In this document: positions 1-6,039 of the stretch, piece after piece
Layout of the letters: each line of letters starts with the position of its first letter
Position numbering within the stretch: the first letter of the stretch is position 1
Assembly: GCA_900551305.1 (NCBI GenBank)
Contig: URVK01000053.1
Location: 1-8,648, forward strand
Reading direction: 5' to 3'
Length of the DNA: 8,648 nucleotides
DNA from: an uncultured Collinsella sp.
GTDB taxonomy: Bacteria; Actinomycetota; Coriobacteriia; Coriobacteriales; Coriobacteriaceae
The notes under the pieces: model-generated
Told to the model about the DNA's origin: nothing
The model's database searches: none
The model's input: the letters and a program-made list of their open reading frames with translations, nothing else
Program-made: the position numbers and the translations under genes

Positions 1-17
1 GGCGCCGATCAAACGGA

Positions 18-857
18 TTGCTTTTGCGGCTTCGCGAGCATGAGCTCAGCGCGAGCCCGGCGGAACGCAATGTCATCGCATATGTAAGCGCTCATCCGCA
101 CGAGGTGGTCGGGCTGTCCGTCCGCGGTCTTGCCGATGTCACGTTCTCCTCGCCCTCGAGCATTTTGCGCTTTTGCAAGCGTTTGGGTTTTGCGGGCTAC
201 AAGGAGTTCCAGCGCGAACTGATTGCCGAGCTGGCGCTCTTAGGCGACAAGAAAGACGTAGCCCTCGAGGACATCTCCATGGATGACAGCGTCGAACGTA
301 TCGTGGGGAAGGTGATGAAAAGCAACGTGCGCACGATCGAGGCGACGGCGCGAACGCTCGATTACACCGTCTTGGAGCGATGCGCGGCCCGTCTTAAGCG
401 GGCACGCGCGGTCAATCTGTTCGGTATCGGTGCCTCTCGTTTGGTCGCACACGATCTGGCGCAAAAGCTCATGCGTGTCGACAAAGAGTGCCATCTGTAC
501 GACGACTGGCATGATCAGCTCTTGTGTGCCAAGAACATGCATGAGGGCGATATGGCAATCGCCTTTAGCTACTCGGGCTTGACGCAAGAGGTGCTGGACT
601 GCACCGCCGAGGCTCAACGTCACAACTGTCCCGTTGTGGCCGTTACCAAAGTAGATGGATCATCCAAGCTTGCCACCATGGCCGATGCCGTGCTCGGCGT
701 CGCCGCGAGTGAACCCTTGGTCCGCAGCGGTGCCATGGCTTCGCGTATGGCCCAGCTTATGGTTGTCGATGCCCTGTACGCTGCTTACGTTGCCAGCGAC
801 TACGAACGGGCGACGCATGTCATAAAGCAAAACTACATCGAGAAACAGGAAAGATGA
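18..857 (+). CDS. murR: RpiR/MurR-family transcriptional regulator (HTH + SIS domains)
   Basis: This is probably the local regulator of the MurNAc cluster, sensing a sugar phosphate (MurNAc-6-P in characterised MurR). Residues about 1-75 form the RpiR-type helix-turn-helix, with the recognition region around residues 34-65 (LSVRGLADVTFSSPSSILRF then LGFAGYKEF). Residues about 115-250 form a SIS sugar-isomerase domain with the FGIGAS turn (135-140) and FSYSG (183-187), followed by the usual EPLVRSGAMASR segment. Length is about 279 aa, normal for the family. The TTG at 18 gives an N-terminus similar in length to E. coli MurR, but no Shine-Dalgarno is visible and the frame stays open to the window edge, so the true start may lie a few codons upstream. 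The stop (855-857) overlaps the murQ ribosome binding site, which suggests one transcript. Family assignment is firm; the murR name is inferred from the neighbours. RpiR members can be repressors or activators, and the sequence does not say which. Confidence 0.9.
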   Translation: MLLRLREHELSASPAERNVIAYVSAHPHEVVGLSVRGLADVTFSSPSSILRFCKRLGFAGYKEFQRELIAELALLGDKKDVALEDISMDDSVERIVGKVMKSNVRTIEATARTLDYTVLERCAARLKRARAVNLFGIGASRLVAHDLAQKLMRVDKECHLYDDWHDQLLCAKNMHEGDMAIAFSYSGLTQEVLDCTAEAQRHNCPVVAVTKVDGSSKLATMADAVLGVAASEPLVRSGAMASRMAQLMVVDALYAAYVASDYERATHVIKQNYIEKQER

Positions 858-867
858 GGTGAATGAA

Positions 868-1791
<924 letters not shown>

Positions 1792-1837
1792 GTGCACGGC
1801 GTGAGCTGATATGACATCTAGACGAGATACCCAATAC

Positions 1838-1846
1838 AAGGAGGAG
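1838..1846 (+). promoter_or_regulatory. Strong Shine-Dalgarno of murP
   Basis: AAGGAGGAG lies two bases before the ATG at 1849, with its core four to eight bases away. It is an almost perfect anti-16S match and fixes the murP start. I see no convincing promoter in the 57-bp gap after murQ, so murP is probably cotranscribed with murQ. Confidence 0.75.
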
Positions 1847-1848
1847 TT

Positions 1849-3279
1849 ATGACGAACAAAGAGCTGGCTCAAAAGCTGCTGGACCTTTTGGGCGGTAAAG
1901 ACAACGTGCTCGCAAACGCGGCGTGCATGACGCGCCTGCGCGTGACCGTCAAAGACACGGGCAACGTCGACACGGAGGGTATTAAGGCGCTCGACGGCGT
2001 GATGGGCCTGGTCGAGGACGACACGATGCAGATCGTGCTGGGTCCGGGCAAGGTGAATAAGGTGCTCGAGGAGTTCTCCAAGCTCACCGGCCTTGCGAAA
2101 GGCGTTGCCGACGAGAGCGTGGTTGACGCTGCGGCCACAAACAAGGCCGCGCAGAAAGCCAAGTACGAGTCCAAGCCGGTTCAGGCCTTCCTCAAGAAGA
2201 TTTCCAATGTCTTCGTCGCCCTGCTTCCCGGCATCATTGCGGCTGGCCTCATCAACGGTATCTGCAACGTCATTAACGTCTCGACGGCAGGCGCGCTTGC
2301 AGGCGAGTGGTGGTACCAGGGCATTCGTTCCATGGGCTGGGCCCTGTTTGCCTATCTGCCCATCTTGGTGGGCTATAACGCGGCACGTGAGTTTGGTGGC
2401 TCCGCTGCGCTGGGCGGCATCGCCGGCATGATGTGTATCGCCAACAGTGCCATGCCCCTGCTTGCGCCTGGCGCGGCTGATCCTGCCACTGCCATTCTGC
2501 TGCCGCTCACCAATGCGCAGTACAACCCCGCGGCGGGGGGCATGATCGCGGCTCCCATCGCTGGTGCATTTTTTGCCTGGATGGAGCGTCAGATTCGCAA
2601 GGTTATGCCCAACGCACTCGACACGTTCTTGTCCCCGCTGCTGGTGCTCATCATCGGCGCCTTTGCTCTGATGCTCGTCATCCAGCCGGTTGGCGCATGG
2701 TTGACGACTGCCATCTTTAGCGTTTTGACCTTTATCTTCGAGAAACTGGGCGTCCTGGGCGGCTATATCCTGTCGGCAGGCTTCTTGCCGCTGGTGTCCG
2801 TCGGCCTGCATCAGGCGCTCACGCCGATCCACGCTATGCTCAACGATCCCGACGGCGCTACCAAGGGTATCAATTACCTGCTTCCCATCCTTATGATGGC
2901 TGGCGGCGGCCAGGTCGGTGCCGGTTTGGCGCTGTACTTTAAGACCAAGAACGCCAAGCTCAAGAAGTACGTCGCAGAGTCCATTCCCGTTGGAATCCTG
3001 GGTGTGGGCGAGCCTCTGATGTATGCTGTTACGCTGCCGCTCGTTCGTCCGTTTGTGACGGCCTGCCTGGGTGCCGGATTTGGCGGCGCGCTCGCGGCGC
3101 TGCTTCACATCGGCACGGTTTCTCAGGGCGTTTCCGGTCTGTTTGGCCTACTGATCGTTGTTCCTGGCCAGCAGCTCGGCTACGTTGCCGCTATGCTGCT
3201 TGCCTATGCCGCCGGCTTTGTCCTGACGTGGTTCTTTGGCGTCGACGAGCAGAAGATCAACGAGTTCTTTGGCGAGTAG
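1849..3279 (+). CDS. murP: PTS MurNAc-type EIIBC permease (glucose/sucrose superfamily)
   Basis: This inner-membrane phosphotransferase permease would import and 6-phosphorylate MurNAc or MurNAc-GlcNAc. Residues 1 to about 85 form an EIIB domain with the phospho-accepting cysteine Cys26 in NAACMTRLRV. A short Ala/Lys-rich linker (about 88-110) leads to an EIIC domain of roughly ten hydrophobic segments (about 112-465). The EIIC domain carries the GVGEPLMYAVTLP loop (Gly385-Glu388) that counts as the substrate-loop signature of this family. Length is 476 aa, against about 474 aa for E. coli MurP, and as in MurP there is no fused EIIA. An EIIA (Crr-type) must therefore come from elsewhere in the genome. 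Sucrose and trehalose permeases share this architecture, so the MurNAc specificity rests on the flanking murQ and mupG. A strong terminator follows the stop by 59 bp. Confidence 0.9.
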   Translation: MTNKELAQKLLDLLGGKDNVLANAACMTRLRVTVKDTGNVDTEGIKALDGVMGLVEDDTMQIVLGPGKVNKVLEEFSKLTGLAKGVADESVVDAAATNKAAQKAKYESKPVQAFLKKISNVFVALLPGIIAAGLINGICNVINVSTAGALAGEWWYQGIRSMGWALFAYLPILVGYNAAREFGGSAALGGIAGMMCIANSAMPLLAPGAADPATAILLPLTNAQYNPAAGGMIAAPIAGAFFAWMERQIRKVMPNALDTFLSPLLVLIIGAFALMLVIQPVGAWLTTAIFSVLTFIFEKLGVLGGYILSAGFLPLVSVGLHQALTPIHAMLNDPDGATKGINYLLPILMMAGGGQVGAGLALYFKTKNAKLKKYVAESIPVGILGVGEPLMYAVTLPLVRPFVTACLGAGFGGALAALLHIGTVSQGVSGLFGLLIVVPGQQLGYVAAMLLAYAAGFVLTWFFGVDEQKINEFFGE

Positions 3280-3287
3280 TTTGATAT

Positions 3288-3314
3288 CGCGAGCCGTGTT
3301 GCTCGGGGCTCGCG
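3288..3314 (+). repeat. GC-rich hairpin after murP
   Basis: An 8-bp perfect inverted repeat, CGCGAGCC (3288-3295) and GGCTCGCG (3307-3314), encloses an 11-nt loop. No T-tract follows, so it is unlikely to terminate on its own. It sits nine bases after the murP stop and 24 bp before the true terminator. It could protect the 3' end of the murRQP message, or it could be a remnant of an older terminator. Confidence 0.5.
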
Positions 3315-3338
3315 GTGCGCGGCAGATTTGAAGCTTGT

Positions 3339-3372
3339 GCCGGCGGGGCTAACTGCTCCGCCGGCCTTTTTT
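3339..3372 (+). terminator. Rho-independent terminator between murP and mupG
   Basis: The stem pairs 3339-3349 with 3355-3365. It is 11 bp, GC-rich and has one G-T wobble, with a TAACT loop. Six T residues follow (3367-3372). The mupG ribosome binding site begins on the very next bases, so there is no room for a mupG promoter downstream of this terminator. Confidence 0.92.
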
Positions 3373-3379
3373 AAAGGAG
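3373..3379 (+). promoter_or_regulatory. mupG Shine-Dalgarno abutting the terminator T-tract
   Basis: AAAGGAG lies nine bases before the GTG at 3389 and immediately follows the six-T run of the terminator. It supports GTG 3389 as the start. Its position means any RNA carrying it must have read through the terminator, or must have started upstream of or inside it. Confidence 0.75.
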
Positions 3380-3388
3380 CGTTGAAGC

Positions 3389-4441
3389 GTGAAGACGGGT
3401 ATTTCGATTTATCTTTCCAGCCCTCTGCAGGATATTGAGCGGACGATTGAGCGCGGTGCCGCGGCGGGTGCGCGCTATGCGTTCACCTCGCTGCATATTC
3501 CCGAGGATGGGGGAGCGGCGTATGCAGATAAAGTCCGTCATGTTCTGTCGCTGCTTTCCGCCCACGGCATTGCGCTCATTGCCGATGTGGGGCCTCGCAC
3601 GTGCGATTTGCTCGGGCTTGAGCGCATCGAGGACCTGCGCGATTTGGGGTTGGAATACCTTCGTTTGGACTATGGTTTTAGCGCCCAGCGGGTCGCGGAG
3701 CTGTCCGGTGTATTTCGCATTGTGGTCAATGCATCGACGGTGAGTTCTGATGAAATCGCATCGTGGCGTGAAGCCGGCGCCGATGTGACTCGTTTTGCCG
3801 CCTGCCACAATTTTTACCCCAAGCCTTATACCGGTTTAGCTCTTGAAGATGTTGCTCGGACGAATCTTCGTCTTGCGGCGCTTGGATTCGAAATCATGGC
3901 TTTTGTGCCGGGTGATGCTAACGTTCGCGGGCCGGTATTCGAGGGACTGCCGACGGTCGAGGCGCAGCGCGGTCGCGCGTCAAAGGTTGCTCTCAATATG
4001 CTTGAGCTTGCACATGGCGCCGATTGCGACATTGTGTTGGTCGGCGACCCCGATCTTTCCGATGCGGGCTGGGCGCAGTTTGCTCAAGTTTCCGCCGGAT
4101 ACGTGGACCTGCAATGCGAGCTTGAGCCCGGTTATGCCTATGTGCGCGGGCAGATTCATCACGATCGGCCCGACTCGAGTGTCCTCATCTTTAGGTCTCA
4201 GGAGTCACGTACGAAGCTTAAGCCGGATTCCGTGCCGACGGATGCCGGAGCCGGCCTGCCGCGAAAGGCGGGGTCGATCGCTGTGAGCAATAGCGGATAT
4301 GGGCGCTACGAAGGCGAGCTTGAGATTGCGCGGGTCGATCTTCCCGGTGACGAGCGCATGAACGTTGCGGGCCATATCACGCCCGAGGCAATGGAACTGC
4401 TGCCGTTTATCAAGCGCGGATTCGGGGTACGGTTCGTTTAA
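3389..4441 (+). CDS. mupG: MupG-family 6-phospho-N-acetylmuramidase (former DUF871)
   Basis: The family's characterised member is the cytoplasmic MupG of S. aureus (GH170), which hydrolyses MurNAc-6-P-GlcNAc to MurNAc-6-P and GlcNAc. The 350-aa product shows the expected two parts. An N-terminal TIM-barrel-like region (1 to about 235) carries IYLSSPLQD, LRLDYGF (91-97), the ACHNFYPKPYTGL block (138-150) and RGPVFEGLPTVE (180-191). A smaller C-terminal beta domain (about 245-350) carries AGSIAVSNSGYGRYEGELEI. The start is GTG with AAAGGAG nine bases upstream. It follows murP, as expected if the permease imports the disaccharide, and MurQ would use its product. Substrate is inferred from family plus context; no biochemical residue in the sequence proves disaccharide specificity. 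I see no intrinsic terminator after the stop. Confidence 0.88.
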   Translation: MKTGISIYLSSPLQDIERTIERGAAAGARYAFTSLHIPEDGGAAYADKVRHVLSLLSAHGIALIADVGPRTCDLLGLERIEDLRDLGLEYLRLDYGFSAQRVAELSGVFRIVVNASTVSSDEIASWREAGADVTRFAACHNFYPKPYTGLALEDVARTNLRLAALGFEIMAFVPGDANVRGPVFEGLPTVEAQRGRASKVALNMLELAHGADCDIVLVGDPDLSDAGWAQFAQVSAGYVDLQCELEPGYAYVRGQIHHDRPDSSVLIFRSQESRTKLKPDSVPTDAGAGLPRKAGSIAVSNSGYGRYEGELEIARVDLPGDERMNVAGHITPEAMELLPFIKRGFGVRFV

Positions 4442-4463
4442 CGTGTGACCCGCGGGCTACAAT
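4437..4463 (+). promoter_or_regulatory. Candidate promoter for the ArsC/Spx-family gene
   Basis: A good -10 hexamer, TACAAT (4458-4463), stands 15 nt after a weak -35-like TTTAAC (4437-4442) that overlaps the mupG stop. The -10 is flanked by GGGC and GCCC (4455-4458 and 4467-4470), and a small palindrome, AGGCGCCT (4479-4486), lies just downstream. Spacing is shorter than the usual 16-18 bp, so this is a moderate call. Confidence 0.4.
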
Positions 4464-4533
4464 TGGCCCATCATACGAAGGCGCCTCGTGTGGCGTGTGC
4501 CTGCGTTGGCCGATCTATATTCGGAGGATTCCC

Positions 4534-4893
4534 ATGACTGTACTGTTTGTTGGATATCCCAAGTGCTCGACCTGTAAGAAGGCCAAGGCATGGCTGGACG
4601 AACATGGGGTAGAGTATATCGATCGCGATATCGTTTTGGACAATCCCACGGCTGATGAGCTTGCGACCTGGATTGCTCGTTCGGGGCTGCCGGTGCGGCG
4701 CTTCTTTAATTCGTCGGGCATGAAATATCGAGAGCTGGGCCTGAAGGCGCGTCTGGATGCGGGCATGACGGATCGGGAGTGCTACGAGCTGCTGGCGACC
4801 GACGGCATGCTGGTCAAGCGTCCGCTGCTGGTGGGCGACGACTTTGCGATTCCCGGCTTTAGGGAAGCGGCTTGGGCCGAGGCGTTGCTGTAG
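4534..4893 (+). CDS. ArsC/Spx-family thioredoxin-fold protein
   Basis: This 119-aa soluble protein belongs to the ArsC/Spx/YffB superfamily. The N-terminal strand runs into the redox motif CSTCKKAK (Cys11, Cys14), as in Spx-type proteins and some glutaredoxin-like arsenate reductases. A central helical segment (about 40-95) follows, and then KRPLLV near residues 98-103, where the conserved Arg-Pro of the family sits. The start at ATG 4534 has GGAGG at 4523-4527, six bases upstream; a longer in-frame start at 4495 has no comparable site. Whether it reduces arsenate, acts as an Spx-like regulator or does something else cannot be told. There is no arsR, arsB or acr3 nearby, which argues against a dedicated arsenic operon. 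The two cysteines could form a redox switch (inference). The gene converges on the - strand gene at 5090-5500 across the palindromic array. Confidence 0.85.
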   Translation: MTVLFVGYPKCSTCKKAKAWLDEHGVEYIDRDIVLDNPTADELATWIARSGLPVRRFFNSSGMKYRELGLKARLDAGMTDRECYELLATDGMLVKRPLLVGDDFAIPGFREAAWAEALL

Positions 4894-4900
4894 CGGCTGC

Positions 4901-4946
4901 GGAAAGTGCATCCCGGAATTCGCTTCCAGAATGGGATGCACTTTCC
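4901..4946. repeat. Palindromic unit 1 of the 62-bp periodic array
   Basis: GGAAAGTGCATCCC (4901-4914) and its perfect 14-bp reverse complement (4933-4946) flank an 18-nt centre, GGAATTCGCTTCCAGAAT. The unit begins eight bases after the stop of the ArsC/Spx-family gene. Its centre resembles those of units 2 and 3 better when read on the - strand (ATTCTG near the left arm), so this unit may be inverted relative to the others. No T-tract follows either arm. Confidence 0.85.
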
Positions 4947-4962
4947 CAAAGTGGCCGGTTGC

Positions 4963-5008
4963 GGAAAGCACGTCCCATTCTGAGCTTCGATTGCGGGACA
5001 CGGTTTCC
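4963..5008. repeat. Palindromic unit 2 of the 62-bp periodic array
   Basis: The arms GGAAAGCACGTCCC (4963-4976) and GGGACACGGTTTCC (4995-5008) pair at 11 of 14 positions around an 18-nt centre, ATTCTGAGCTTCGATTGC. The unit starts exactly 62 bp after unit 1. The arms are a decayed version of the unit 1 arms. Confidence 0.8.
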
Positions 5009-5024
5009 GGTTGAGGGCTCAACG

Positions 5025-5070
5025 GGAAAGTGGGGACCAGTTTGAGCTTGAAATCTGGGACGCACTTTCC
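5025..5070. repeat. Palindromic unit 3 of the 62-bp periodic array
   Basis: The arms GGAAAGTGGGGACC (5025-5038) and GGGACGCACTTTCC (5057-5070) pair at 11 of 14 positions around an 18-nt centre, AGTTTGAGCTTGAAATCT. The unit starts exactly 62 bp after unit 2. Its right arm has the likely undecayed form and differs from the unit 1 arm by one base. It is followed by the perfect palindrome CCGCCGGCGG (5069-5078) and ends 20 bp from the stop of the convergent gene. Confidence 0.8.
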
Positions 5071-5089
5071 GCCGGCGGGCCTGCCCCAG

Positions 5090-5500
5090 TCAGTCCGCCA
5101 GCTGTGCCCATTCGTGTGGATCGTAGACCTTTACGTGCTTGTTGGGCTTGCCGCTCCAGTACTCCTCGTCCATAAAGGGCAGATATGCCTGAACGCCAGG
5201 GCAGATAAAGGGAATCCGCTGCTGTTGCAGTCGCTCGCGCTGACGCTGCTCCAGGTGCGCCTCGGATATGACGGTCGGCATGCCGGACAACTCGACGAGG
5301 CTTGCCTGGATTCGCTTAAGGTCGGGGAGTCCCGCGTGCCATGACATCCGCATGATCAAAAAGGATGCACGGCGGTATTTTGCCTGCACCACAGTAATGG
5401 CGGGGCGCAGTGTGGGATGGATTTTGTCCCGTTCGGGCCAAAGGTCAGCAGTGATCTCGAGGCCCAGGGTCTCCCATAGGTAATCAAGCTCTTCGTCCAT
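5090..5500 (-). CDS. Hypothetical protein, possible stand-alone N-terminal half of a winged-helix family
   Basis: I do not recognise this 136-aa protein with certainty. The segment LVELSGMPTVIS, then QRQRERLQQQRIPFICPGVQ and AYLPFM, resembles a conserved block (IPFIVPG followed by LYLPF) that I recall from the N-terminal half of longer Gram-positive winged-helix or MarR-like proteins. Those have an HTH after it, and none is seen here, so this could be a truncated or single-domain member. No signal peptide or membrane segment is evident. The start ATG (complement of 5498-5500) is the first after an in-frame TGA eight codons upstream, and GAGG lies four bases before it, which is a short spacing. 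The + strand open frame across the same DNA starts inside the palindromic array and has no family-like features, so I prefer the - strand. Its 3' end faces the array. Confidence 0.6.
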   Translation of the reverse strand: MDEELDYLWETLGLEITADLWPERDKIHPTLRPAITVVQAKYRRASFLIMRMSWHAGLPDLKRIQASLVELSGMPTVISEAHLEQRQRERLQQQRIPFICPGVQAYLPFMDEEYWSGKPNKHVKVYDPHEWAQLAD

Positions 5501-5665
5501 GGCGCCTCGATATCTACGCGATCATTGATACTTCGATTGTGTTGCCTGGTGCTATCGTTTTCGCGGTAGAATCTGCCAACGGTTGACGGCTACCGCTCGC
5601 GGCGTTTTGCCCCTCGTGTACAGCGGTCGGCTTCACAGGTCCTTCACGGGTTGGACTAAATAAGG

Positions 5666-5700
5666 CCAATTTGACTGAATTTCAAAAAAGTCAAAATTGG
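5666..5700. promoter_or_regulatory. AT-rich dyad just upstream of the tRNA promoter
   Basis: CCAATTTGAC (5666-5675) and GTCAAAATTGG (5690-5700) form a 10-bp inverted repeat with one bulged base, around an A-rich centre. The repeat ends three bases before the tRNA -35 box. In this GC-rich genome the A-tracts could act as an UP element for RNA polymerase alpha subunits. A protein operator is the alternative. Function is inferred. Confidence 0.4.
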
Positions 5701-5703
5701 GGC

Positions 5704-5732
5704 TTGCGTCACGGCGAGACTTCACGTATATT
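5704..5732 (+). promoter_or_regulatory. Promoter of the tRNA-Gln/tRNA-Glu unit
   Basis: TTGCGT (-35, 5704-5709) is separated by exactly 17 bp from TATATT (-10, 5727-5732). Transcription would start near 5739, about 38 nt before the mature tRNA-Gln. An AT-rich dyad lies immediately upstream. Confidence 0.7.
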
Positions 5733-5776
5733 TCTTTCTTGCGCAAAGGCACAGCCGAGCGCAGCGATGCAGTCAT

Positions 5777-5847
5777 TGGGATGTCGTCTAATGGCAGGAC
5801 AGCGGATTCTGGTTCCGTCAATGGGGGTTCGACTCCCTCCATCCCAG
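5777..5847 (+). tRNA. tRNA-Gln (CTG anticodon)
   Basis: A complete cloverleaf is seen. The acceptor arms TGGGATG and CATCCCA pair perfectly. The anticodon stem GCGGA/TCCGT holds the loop TTCTGGT with anticodon CTG (5809-5811), which reads CAG. The T arm is GGGGG/CCCTC around TTCGACT, and the discriminator is G (5847). The U1-A72 end and the weak first pair are typical of glutamine tRNAs. The 3' end reads GCCT, so the terminal A of CCA is not encoded and would be added by the CCA-adding enzyme. It is transcribed with the tRNA-Glu 20 bp downstream. Confidence 0.95.
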
Positions 5848-5867
5848 CCTTTGCATTTGCTACATAT

Positions 5868-5944
5868 GGCCCGTTCGTCTAGCGGTTTAGGACGCCGCCC
5901 TCTCAAGGCGGAGATCACCAGTTCGAATCTGGTACGGGCTACCA
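5868..5944 (+). tRNA. tRNA-Glu (CTC anticodon)
   Basis: A complete cloverleaf is seen. The acceptor arms GGCCCGT and ACGGGCT pair with a G1-U72 wobble. The D arm starts TCGTCTAG as in E. coli tRNA-Glu. The anticodon stem CCGCC/GGCGG holds the loop CTCTCAA with anticodon CTC (5902-5904), which reads GAG. The T arm is ACCAG/CTGGT around TTCGAAT. The discriminator A (5941) is followed by an encoded CCA (5942-5944). A terminator follows at once. Confidence 0.95.
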
Positions 5945-5986
5945 CAAAATGAACGCCCGGGCCTCGCAAGAGACCCGGGTTTTGTG
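5943..5986 (+). terminator. Rho-independent terminator of the tRNA pair
   Basis: CCCGGG (5956-5961) pairs with CCCGGG (5974-5979). An inner CTC/GAG pairing closes a GCAA tetraloop, and TTTTGTG follows. An outer pairing of CACAAAA (5943-5949, starting inside the tRNA CCA) with TTTTGTG (5980-5986) makes the element near-symmetric, so it may work in both directions. Confidence 0.85.
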
Positions 5987-6039
5987 TATTGACCGTATAT
6001 GCGGCGTCTGCCGTGTTTCGCTCAGATCGAGGAGTAGCC

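Noticed and set aside
4471..5022. A 183-codon - strand frame across the ArsC/Spx-family gene and the array
   Set aside because: It is a shadow of a well-supported gene and runs through repeat DNA. No conserved motif is seen.
4901..5070. CRISPR array reading of the periodic palindromes
   Set aside because: The repeated part is long, palindromic and divergent, while the intervening 16 bp are too short for CRISPR spacers. No cas gene is present.
5030..5344. A 104-codon + strand frame over the orphan gene
   Set aside because: It starts inside palindromic unit 3, has no good ribosome binding site, and the - strand frame gives the more protein-like, family-resembling product.
5542..5572. Possible + strand promoter TTGCCT ... 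TAGAAT in the gap upstream of the tRNAs
   Set aside because: The spacer is 19 bp and no gene or structured RNA is recognisable directly downstream. The promoter at 5704-5732 explains the tRNAs better.
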